Below, one piece after another: positions 5,039 through 10,548 of a stretch of 10,548 nt of DNA. A program made the position numbers and the translations under genes. Under the pieces are notes generated by a model. The model worked only from the letters and a program-made list of their open reading frames with translations. It had not been told where the DNA came from and made no database searches. How positions within the stretch are numbered: the first letter of the stretch is position 1; the number at the start of each line of letters is the position of its first letter. The stretch is from Candidatus Methanoperedens sp. Its GTDB lineage: Archaea > Halobacteriota > Methanosarcinia > Methanosarcinales > Methanoperedenaceae. The stretch is from NCBI GenBank assembly GCA_028679855.1, contig JAJRAP010000029.1, positions 1-10,548 of the forward strand, written 5' to 3'.

Positions 5039-6418
5039 TCAATCCTTTATCCTCTTTATGATTAATAGACCACCTGTAATGACGATCAATATCAGAATTA
5101 TCGCGATGATTGCCCTGTAATCCAGACCCTTGCCAGAATTGAACCTTACCAATTTATCAGAATCAAGGAACAGGCGCTCCTCATGCGTTTTATCTGCGCT
5201 GACGGCTTTTATGGTATAGTTCGTATCAAGAGGGAGACCCACAAAAATAAGCTCCGAGCCCGAAGTTTCTGATACTTTCTGACCATTGTTCCATAATGAG
5301 ACACTGTATTCTCTATCTGCTTGTACAAATATCGATGCATAGTTTTTTACATTGATGCTTTTTCCATCAGCATACGCAAGGCTGGAGGGAAGATCAAGCA
5401 CGCTCATTAGCGTGGGTGCGATGTCACTCTGGTTAAATTTACCCTCGATAATTCCTGTAACGGTATTGGAGGACATAATAACAAGCGGTATCCTCAGGCT
5501 TTCCAGCTTGGTAGCGTATTTTCCAGAGGCATGCCCTCCTCTCCTGGCGTTTTTCGCAGCAAAAGACATGCCGTGGTCTGCCGTGAAAAATAAAGCGATA
5601 TTATTTTCCTCTGCAGTAGTATATAAGGGATAGATATCCCTGTCAAGGTCATCTATTAACTTGTAGTAATCATCTTCACCGAGATTATGACCACCGCTAT
5701 CTATAGCACCCACATTCACGGTCAGAAGAAATCTCTGTGTGGGGTGATTCTTTTTCATGTATCCAGCCAAAGCGTTCGCCGCATCAATACCCCATTTGTT
5801 GTAAGCAGAATATTTCTCAATACCCTTCTTTTTTTCAAGATATTCAGGCAGTTTCACCTTCCAGTCATGCATTAATTCGAAAACGCCGGATGGAGCTTTA
5901 TTTGCCTGGATCGATATCAACGGCTCATCTATAGAATTATTCTGTGCGAACAATATGATATCCTGCTCATCACGCATGTTCTGGAAATCCCCTTTTTCCA
6001 TTACAGCCAGGTTCACAAAACCGTGCTGACGTGTGATATCGTAGAAGGTTGCATCCGGGTAGCCCACAATTTCTTCGTTCGCCTTTGAATAACCGGTCAC
6101 TATGACCGAATGTGCAGGACCTGTCGAAGGGATCGGCGTCCTGATATCCAGGAGCCTTGCCCCAAAAGTCAGGTTCCCTGTAATTGCTTTTGAAATTTCT
6201 AAGCCGTCAACCCCATACGGAGTAAGTTCAGGATAAAAATACGAAGAGCCAAGACCGTCCACAATAAAAAGGATGGCGCTTTCAGGTCTATGGATATCTT
6301 TCAACGTGATCTCGGTAGCACCTGAAGCAGCGAGCGAAAAACTAAAAAATAATATTGTGATCAGGAAAAAATTTTTCATCGGGATCCGCATGATCCCGGC
6401 TGAAAGCAGACTTATCAC
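5039..6418 (-). CDS. Exported, membrane-anchored alkaline-phosphatase-superfamily hydrolase
   Basis: 459 residues from GTG 6418, which overlaps the gatE stop (GTGA); Met14 (6379) starts a textbook signal peptide, [20 protein letters not shown], and may be the real start. The body is an alkaline phosphatase / type I phosphodiesterase / sulfatase fold with the metal set in order: D54 in FIVDGLGSS, nucleophile region IPSTGPAHS (S98/T99), D240 and H244 in [10 protein letters not shown]281-H282 in [10 protein letters not shown], and H296 in RRGGHASGK. All expected ligands are present, so it should be an active two-metal enzyme. A small beta-rich segment (about 368-425) follows, then one membrane helix (435-455) and a short basic end KRIKD. 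Topology puts the enzyme outside the cell, tethered at its C-terminus. The substrate (phosphate, sulfate or phosphodiester) cannot be told from sequence. It shares an operon with gatE. Confidence 0.85.
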   Translation of the reverse strand: MISLLSAGIMRIPMKNFFLITILFFSFSLAASGATEITLKDIHRPESAILFIVDGLGSSYFYPELTPYGVDGLEISKAITGNLTFGARLLDIRTPIPSTGPAHSVIVTGYSKANEEIVGYPDATFYDITRQHGFVNLAVMEKGDFQNMRDEQDIILFAQNNSIDEPLISIQANKAPSGVFELMHDWKVKLPEYLEKKKGIEKYSAYNKWGIDAANALAGYMKKNHPTQRFLLTVNVGAIDSGGHNLGEDDYYKLIDDLDRDIYPLYTTAEENNIALFFTADHGMSFAAKNARRGGHASGKYATKLESLRIPLVIMSSNTVTGIIEGKFNQSDIAPTLMSVLDLPSSLAYADGKSINVKNYASIFVQADREYSVSLWNNGQKVSETSGSELIFVGLPLDTNYTIKAVSADKTHEERLFLDSDKLVRFNSGKGLDYRAIIAIILILIVITGGLLIIKRIKD

Positions 6419-8307
6419 TTAAAAGTTTCCAATTTTTTCGATAGCTTCTCTTTTAAGAGCCTGCTTATCTCCTGACCGCTTACTTTCCCCCTGAGTTCTT
6501 TCATTACAACTCCCATCAATGGACCTGCAGAGTTCATTCCCTTATCTTTGATGAAATCCATCCTTGAATTGATTATTTTATCTATGGCAGCCTCAAGTTC
6601 CCCGGTACCAACCCCACCTATCCCGAGTGTTCCAACTGCTTTTTCTACGGTCAATTCAGGCTTGACTGCTATCAATTTTAGCAGTTCGCTGACCGCTTCG
6701 TTCGGGATCTTTCCATCTGCATGGAGCCTGAAAAGTTCCATGAGGTGAACTTCTTTTATATTATTGACATTCACCCCTTCTTTCCCAAGTTCGAATAAAA
6801 CCGTCTCAAGCGTGCGTACGACAACGTTCGCATTTGCATTCGGTACCTGCTGCAAAATGCTTTCAAAAATAACGAAATTTTCTGAACGCGCTATCTGACC
6901 CGCAAGTTCCTCGTTCAACCTGAACTGCTTCATGTACCTTCCTATGCGTTCCTCTATAAGTTCAGGTAATTCTATGGAGCCAATACGCTCTTGTGTTATT
7001 TCAACAGGAGGCACGTCTGTCTCGGGATACATGCGCGCTGCGCCCGGAAGAGGTCTCATATAGGCTGAGTTGCCGTCAGGAAGCGCGCGCCTTGTCTCTT
7101 CTGGAACTATTTCAAGAGCCTCCCTTGCTCGCATAATTACGGCTTCCATAGCGCCTTGTGCTTTTTCCTTCAGATCGGCGACCATTACCACGCAATCATT
7201 CACCTCTGCTTCCACAGCGTTGCAAAGCACTTTGACTTCGTCTTCGGTTATTCCGTAATTTGGCAGCTCATCTGTATGGAATATTCCTCCCACACCTGAT
7301 TTTTTAGCGCGGTCAGAAAACTCTGTCCCAAGGCGCCTGCCGGGCTGAAGTTCCCTGCCCACAAGCCCTGCGAATCCGGTTAAATTAACTGCATATACTA
7401 CACCGCCTTTTAATGCTTTCAAAATCACTTTTGAGGTGGTTTCGGCAAATACAGATGTCACATCAACTATTTTATCAGATACTCCTGCCTTCCTTTTATT
7501 TAGCTCACTTTTTATCTCAAGAAGAGCTGCCTGCCTTGCCACTTCCCGCTCAACGATGGTCTCAATAAGGTCAAGCTCCTGCACTCCTTTTATTTCGACG
7601 CGCGCACCTTCGGCGATGGAGATATTGATATCCTGTCGTATGGTGCCAAGCCCGCGCTTTACTTTCCCGGTGGAGCGCAGGAACATGCCAAGCTTTTCTG
7701 CGACCTCCCTTGCATGCGCTGGAGAAACGATATCAGGAGCCGTGCCTATTTCCACAAGCGGAATACCAAGACGGTCAAGAGAATAGAGAACAGAGTCACC
7801 ACGGTCTTCCACCTTCTGCGCAGCTTCCTCCTCAAGGCACAGCACTGTTATCCCCACCCTGCCTGCGGATGATTCAAGATAGCCGTCGGTAGCGACAAGC
7901 CCCGTCCTCTGGAAACCTGATGTATTGGAGCCGTCGATGACTATTTTGCGCATGGTATAGAGTTCATCAACGATGTTCATGTTGAGCATTCGGGCTATGA
8001 TAAGAGAACATTCCACTGCCTCCTGGTTCAGCTCTCGTGGGGGCTCTTCATCGTTCTCGACAGGGCATGTCGTATCGTAGGCTTTGTAGATGAATTTCTT
8101 TATGAGTTTCACTTCCTCAAGCGCCGCCCTGTCCACCATGCCCATTTCGCTCTGCGTGGGACGAAGGTACCTGAAAAATTCAAAATTCGATTCTTTTGTA
8201 TCACGTAGAAGCGTGGGACAACCACAGAACAGCTTTTCTTTTGTGTTGAGTTGTTGATGGATCTCAAGTCCTGCTTTTAATCCAAGCGCCCTGTAGTCGT
8301 GACTCAT
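6415..8307 (-). CDS. gatE: Glutamyl-tRNA(Gln) amidotransferase subunit E
   Basis: 630 residues from ATG 8307 ([10 protein letters not shown]), the normal GatE length. GatE with GatD turns Glu-tRNA(Gln) into Gln-tRNA(Gln) in the cytosol; the pair is specific to archaea. Seen: the GatB/GatE signature [12 protein letters not shown] near 9-20, LFCGCPTLL at 26-34, the kinase-like core with [10 protein letters not shown] near 126-135 and [17 protein letters not shown], an AspRS-type GAD insertion at about 293-403 (absent from bacterial GatB), [14 protein letters not shown] near 421, and the YqeY-like helical tail to the end. An in-frame upstream start at 8478 would add 57 low-complexity residues and run into the PIN relic; it is rejected because family homology begins at MSHDY and a TATA box sits at 8332-8338. 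gatD is not in the window. Confidence 0.96.
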   Translation of the reverse strand: MSHDYRALGLKAGLEIHQQLNTKEKLFCGCPTLLRDTKESNFEFFRYLRPTQSEMGMVDRAALEEVKLIKKFIYKAYDTTCPVENDEEPPRELNQEAVECSLIIARMLNMNIVDELYTMRKIVIDGSNTSGFQRTGLVATDGYLESSAGRVGITVLCLEEEAAQKVEDRGDSVLYSLDRLGIPLVEIGTAPDIVSPAHAREVAEKLGMFLRSTGKVKRGLGTIRQDINISIAEGARVEIKGVQELDLIETIVEREVARQAALLEIKSELNKRKAGVSDKIVDVTSVFAETTSKVILKALKGGVVYAVNLTGFAGLVGRELQPGRRLGTEFSDRAKKSGVGGIFHTDELPNYGITEDEVKVLCNAVEAEVNDCVVMVADLKEKAQGAMEAVIMRAREALEIVPEETRRALPDGNSAYMRPLPGAARMYPETDVPPVEITQERIGSIELPELIEERIGRYMKQFRLNEELAGQIARSENFVIFESILQQVPNANANVVVRTLETVLFELGKEGVNVNNIKEVHLMELFRLHADGKIPNEAVSELLKLIAVKPELTVEKAVGTLGIGGVGTGELEAAIDKIINSRMDFIKDKGMNSAGPLMGVVMKELRGKVSGQEISRLLKEKLSKKLETFK

Positions 8308-8331
8308 GGGCTTTCCTGATATGTTACTTCC

Positions 8332-8338
8332 TATAAAA
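8332..8338 (-). promoter_or_regulatory. TATA box for gatE
   Basis: Minus-strand TTTTATA centred at 8335, 28 bases before the start codon at 8307, predicting transcription start within a few bases of the ATG. It supports the shorter gatE start. An AGGA at 8312-8316 would fall at the promoter-proximal edge and probably outside the mRNA. Confidence 0.5.
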
Positions 8339-8356
8339 TGATTGTTATTATTTTTT

Positions 8357-8381
8357 CGAGACTTTTTATTATTTTCTGGTT
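8357..8381. repeat. 25-bp repeat matching one arm of the operon terminator
   Basis: The + strand CGAGACTTTTTATTAT followed by TTTCTGGTT matches 4990-5014 at 24 of 25 positions (T8373 against C5006). The second arm needed for the hairpin is missing here. The two copies lie in the same orientation on either side of the gatE-hydrolase operon. Confidence 0.6.
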
Positions 8382-8416
8382 CAACCGATTTAGAAAGGCT
8401 AAAATGTACTATATAA

Positions 8417-8597
8417 AAAAGGCGCTTCGGTGAAGCCGATATCGATGTCCTTGTGCTGGGGCGGGAGTTAAATGGCATTGCGCTAAATGAAAATGCTGAC
8501 GAAAGAGGAAGCTCTTGCGGGTTTGAATAAGATGATACGTATGGGATGGGGATGTTCTACTGAGCTGTATGCGGAGATATTGATGGGGATGAAGTGA
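8417..8597 (+). pseudogene. Decayed PIN-domain toxin (DUF3368 type)
   Basis: Two family-like pieces in different frames. In the first (8417-8530) [16 protein letters not shown] then [13 protein letters not shown] resembles the PIN core GEAxxIxLAxELNGIALxDExxAR. In the second (8487-8597) [20 protein letters not shown] then [18 protein letters not shown] resembles the C-terminal DUF3368 segment, which typically ends with a Gly-aromatic, Ser and Tyr pattern. The N-terminal half of the PIN domain, with its first catalytic Asp, is absent, and so is the middle. I infer a VapC-like toxin gene broken by deletion and frameshift. It converges on hmgA, 24 bases away, and overlaps the gatE upstream region. 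The assignment rests on recalled family patterns. Confidence 0.6.
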
Positions 8598-8621
8598 GGA
8601 ATTAGGGTTTTTTCAACAGAA

Positions 8622-9890
8622 TCATCTCCTCGTCATCTCATCCAGCAGTTCCTTTGCCCTGTCAGCCCTGACCTTTCTCTCTTTCACCATTATTTCGGCG
8701 ATCTTATCCACAAGCTCTCCTGTCACGCCAGCCTGTATCGCCACGTTCCTTGAATGAAGCCCCATGTGACCTCTCTGGATCCCTTCAGTCACAAGCGCGC
8801 GAATGGCTGCGAAATTCTGAGCAAGACCAAGAGCCGCAAAAACCTCGCCCATCTCGGTAGCGGTCTTCACGCCCAGTATCTTTACTGCTGCGCAGGCTAT
8901 TGGATTCGTCTTCGTGGCGCCGCCAACAAGACCGACCGCCATCGGCATCTCAATTGTTGCCACAAGGTCGCCATTTGCGTTCTTCTCGTAACATGAGAGC
9001 GGGCGGTATGTGCCGCTTCGCGATGCATAGACGTGCGCTCCTGCTTCGATGGCTCTTGTATCGTTTCCTGTTGCAAGCACCGCTGCAGTCACACCGTTCA
9101 TGATGCCCTTATTGTGTGTTGCTGCGCGGTATGGATCTGAGCAGGCGAAATTATATGCCGCGATTATGCCGTCCACGACCTCTTCGCCGCCGATGGCTTC
9201 TTTCATGAAGACTGCTTTTGCTCTCATGATGCGCCTGTCAGCAAAATTGGATATTATGCGCAGGTAAACGCGCCCTCCAGTCAACTGTTCGATATATGGC
9301 GCCACGGTTTCTGCCATCGTGTTCACGGCATTGGCTCCCATTGCATCGCGGCAGTCCACTATAAGATGAGTGATCACCATCTTTCCGCCCGGGGTATCAA
9401 TGACCCGCACTTCCACATCCTTGGCGCCGCCTCCGAACTTGACGAGCACAGGATCGACAACATTTGCGCGCCTGATTATCTCATCTTTCTTTTCAAGTAT
9501 GCTCATCCTCGCCCCTGCGGGATCAGCGATGCCCACAGCCTGTATCTGACCTATCATCACAGGACCTGTACTGCTCGTTGTGAACCCTCCGCCAACGCGT
9601 GCCATCCTGGCAGCGTTGCTGGCTGCGGCTATCACTGATGGTTCTTCGATCGCCATCGGGATCAGATAATCCTTCCCGTTGATCAGGAAATTCACAGCCA
9701 CGCCCATTGGCACTTCCATCACACCGATAAGATTCTCGACCATCCTGTCAGCAGCTTCAAGCGACAATGCGCCTGCCGCGCTGATGCACGATGCCTCTTC
9801 CTGCGTGAGGTCTGCGAATTCTGATACGAGCCTGAGCCTTTCCTTCGTAGCGAGTTTATAGAAACCTGATATTTTAGAAGTTTTTGTCAT
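8622..9890 (-). CDS. hmgA: HMG-CoA reductase, class II type
   Basis: 422 residues, full length. It reduces HMG-CoA to mevalonate, the committed step toward the isoprenoid lipids of archaea. Catalytic residues fit the Pseudomonas mevalonii enzyme with a constant offset of 6: E83 in AIEEPSVIAAAS (same number in both), K261 in THNKGIMNG, D277 in ATGNDTRAIEAGAH, and H375 in RGHMGLHSRN. The sequences ENLIGVMEVPMGVAVNFLIN, EEPSVIAAAS, GGGFTTSS, VMIGQIQ and DCRDAMGANAVNTMAE are class II hallmarks; class I enzymes read differently at these places and lack EEPS. Class II members often prefer NADH, but cofactor choice is not decided by what I see. ATG 9890 has a TATA box at 9927-9934, leaving a leader of about 14 bases. 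It is transcribed alone, divergently from tRNA-Lys. Confidence 0.95.
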   Translation of the reverse strand: MTKTSKISGFYKLATKERLRLVSEFADLTQEEASCISAAGALSLEAADRMVENLIGVMEVPMGVAVNFLINGKDYLIPMAIEEPSVIAAASNAARMARVGGGFTTSSTGPVMIGQIQAVGIADPAGARMSILEKKDEIIRRANVVDPVLVKFGGGAKDVEVRVIDTPGGKMVITHLIVDCRDAMGANAVNTMAETVAPYIEQLTGGRVYLRIISNFADRRIMRAKAVFMKEAIGGEEVVDGIIAAYNFACSDPYRAATHNKGIMNGVTAAVLATGNDTRAIEAGAHVYASRSGTYRPLSCYEKNANGDLVATIEMPMAVGLVGGATKTNPIACAAVKILGVKTATEMGEVFAALGLAQNFAAIRALVTEGIQRGHMGLHSRNVAIQAGVTGELVDKIAEIMVKERKVRADRAKELLDEMTRR

Positions 9891-9926
9891 TAAAACACAC
9901 TCAGAGGATTTTAGATGGCTGGTTCG

Positions 9927-9934
9927 TATAAATA
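9927..9934 (-). promoter_or_regulatory. TATA box for hmgA
   Basis: Minus-strand TATTTATA centred near 9930, 40 bases before the start codon, giving a predicted start near 9904 and a short leader containing GAGTG, a weak possible ribosome site. Confidence 0.55.
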
Positions 9935-9957
9935 GATTTTCAGCATGGCTTCGAAAC

Positions 9958-9967
9958 GTATATATTA
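9958..9967 (+). promoter_or_regulatory. TATA box for tRNA-Lys
   Basis: GTATATATTA centred near 9963, preceded by CGAAAC as a possible BRE. Start of transcription is predicted near 9989, a few bases before the mature 5' end at 9997. It is back to back with the hmgA promoter. Confidence 0.55.
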
Positions 9968-9996
9968 AGAGAACATTATTAGAGGAAAGCCCAAAT

Positions 9997-10070
9997 GGGC
10001 TGGTAGCTTAGACAGGCAGAGCGTCGGACTCTTAATCCGACGGCCGTGGGTTCAAATCCCTCCCAGCCCG
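9997..10070 (+). tRNA. tRNA-Lys (anticodon CUU)
   Basis: A full cloverleaf can be drawn. Acceptor GGGCTGG (9997-10003) pairs perfectly with CCAGCCC (10063-10069), with discriminator G10070. D-stem GCTT/GAGC (10006-10009 with 10019-10022). Anticodon stem TCGGA/TCCGA (10024-10028 with 10036-10040) encloses the loop CTCTTAA, so the anticodon is CTT (10031-10033), reading AAG. T-loop TTCAAAT (10051-10057). No intron and no encoded CCA. The T-stem GTGGG/CCCTC has a T-T mismatch (10047 with 10061). Confidence 0.96.
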
Positions 10071-10083
10071 TACAAATACAAGT

Positions 10084-10233
10084 TCAAATCGCTAATTTTT
10101 TCATAAAAACTTCCTCATTGTTTGCCTTGACTATCCCGGCTATAAGAACATCCAGTATATTCATCGGATTTACAGAATCCATTAACTCAGCCTGGATATG
10201 GGCGGCCAAAAAATCAGTGTCGAGCACAGTCAT
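10084..10233 (-). pseudogene. vapC: vapC toxin remnant with internal deletion
   Basis: Starts with ATG overlapping the vapB stop (ATGA) and runs only 49 codons, against roughly 130 for normal VapC. MTVLDTDFLAAHI is the first strand of a PIN domain with its Asp pair (D5, D7). It then passes straight to AELMDSVNPMNILDVLIAGI and VKANNEEVFMKKLAI, which resembles the C-terminal PIN region (typically NP-x(3)-MD-x-LIA-x-I-x(3)-N). The middle, with the second catalytic acidic residue, is missing, and the end is shortened. Because the reading frame is still open, a short peptide could be made, but RNase activity is very unlikely. The stop is 13 bases from tRNA-Lys, convergent. Confidence 0.75.
10096..10101 (+). 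terminator. T6 run downstream of tRNA-Lys
   Basis: TTTTTT lies 26 bases past the tRNA 3' end. Archaeal RNA polymerase commonly stops at such oligo-T runs, so this probably ends the tRNA transcript. It lies within the vapC remnant on the opposite strand. Confidence 0.35.
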
Positions 10234-10460
10234 AGCTTTGTTCTCTCTAATCTTGATACATCCAGTCCAGAACGCCTGATCTCAAGAGTTGCTTTTTCAA
10301 ATTTTTCATCTTTCAATCTTCCGGCAAATTCTTTGAGATGCCTTTTCCTTAAAAAACCTGTGATCCGTTTTATGAGTTCAGTAAAGCTTTCTCCCTCTTT
10401 TTTTAGTTGAGCCAGTGCATCATAGGCTTCTTCGGATATCGTCAGTGTTTTATGTGCCAT
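10230..10460 (-). CDS. vapB: VapB-family antitoxin
   Basis: 76 residues from ATG 10460. MAHKTLTISEEAYDALAQLK then KEGESFTELIKRITG is the archaeal VapB pattern (ribbon-helix-helix antitoxins paired with PIN toxins, often annotated UPF0330/DUF217). The charged C-terminal half (RLKDEKFEKATLEIRRSGLD) would normally bind VapC. It overlaps the vapC remnant by ATGA and appears intact. Upstream there is no stop codon: the same frame runs back through a RelE-like C-terminus to the window edge, so the ATG at 10460 is an internal start or the protein is a fusion. The start is chosen by family homology. Confidence 0.82.
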   Translation of the reverse strand: MAHKTLTISEEAYDALAQLKKEGESFTELIKRITGFLRKRHLKEFAGRLKDEKFEKATLEIRRSGLDVSRLERTKL

Positions 10461-10548
10461 GATTCTATGCCCCGCTTCTATCACTATGATCAACAAACGG
10501 TCATCTTCAATATCCAGGATCACCCTGTATTCACCAACACGGTGAGTA
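10461..10548 (-). CDS. C-terminus of a RelE-like toxin, reading into vapB (partial)
   Basis: The minus strand enters the window as THRVGEYRVILDIEDDRLLI followed by IVIEAGHRI. This is the last strand region of RelE/ParE-superfamily toxins, usually (R)VGxYRVIYxIxxxxLxVxVxxVGHR and then a few residues and a stop. Here no stop follows GHR; the next codons are I and then the vapB ATG. The rest of the toxin lies outside the window, so whether it is whole is unknown. The end coordinate is the window edge. Confidence 0.65.

Noticed and set aside
8308..8478. 57-residue N-terminal extension of gatE (start at 8478)
   Set aside because: The added residues are low-complexity, cross the gatE TATA box and overlap the opposite-strand PIN relic. 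GatE homology begins at MSHDY (8307).
5352..9861. Many + strand open frames across the hydrolase, gatE and hmgA genes
   Set aside because: All lie opposite long, well-conserved minus-strand genes and have no recognisable protein pattern.

Overview
The window looks archaeal, and a methanogen-related Euryarchaeon (Methanosarcinales or ANME-2 type) is my best guess. The grounds are GatE, the archaeal-only Glu-tRNA(Gln) amidotransferase subunit; a mevalonate-pathway HMG-CoA reductase; archaeal TATA boxes about 26 bases before several start codons, implying leaderless mRNAs; and a CCA-less tRNA gene. Genus placement is inference.

Left half (1-4985) is accessory DNA, AT-rich and full of relics. 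It holds the 3' end of an unrecognised + strand gene, an AAA ATPase of the DUF4143 type, a hicB-hicA toxin-antitoxin pair, and a minus-strand family of acylphosphatase-like genes with helical C-terminal tails. Of that family one copy is full (4025-4549), one has an intact acylphosphatase domain but a tail changed by a frame-shifting deletion (3343-3759), one is cut at both ends (2755-3228), and two are relics (3801-4016 and 139-194). A repeat of about 70 bp carrying an ATGCAT-TTC-ATGCAT hairpin occurs three times (1806, 2699, 4899). A lone tRNA 3' end lies at 1713-1738.

Right half (4985-10070) is core genome on the minus strand. HMG-CoA reductase (class II by its motifs) has its own promoter. 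gatE is followed, with a GTGA overlap, by a membrane-anchored, exported alkaline-phosphatase-superfamily hydrolase; this pair ends in a strong hairpin plus T5 terminator. Between gatE and hmgA lies a decayed PIN/DUF3368 toxin gene on the + strand. A tRNA-Lys(CUU) gene is divergent from hmgA.

Right edge (10084-10548) is a second toxin-antitoxin patch on the minus strand: the C-terminus of a RelE-like toxin reading in frame, without a stop, into an intact VapB-like antitoxin, then by an ATGA overlap into a vapC reduced to 49 codons. Remains of four toxin-antitoxin systems thus occur in 10.5 kb (HicBA, PIN-DUF3368, RelE-like, VapBC), and only HicBA looks complete. No complete transposase, integrase or CRISPR array was seen. 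The least explained item is the acylphosphatase/helical-tail family and its linked repeat.
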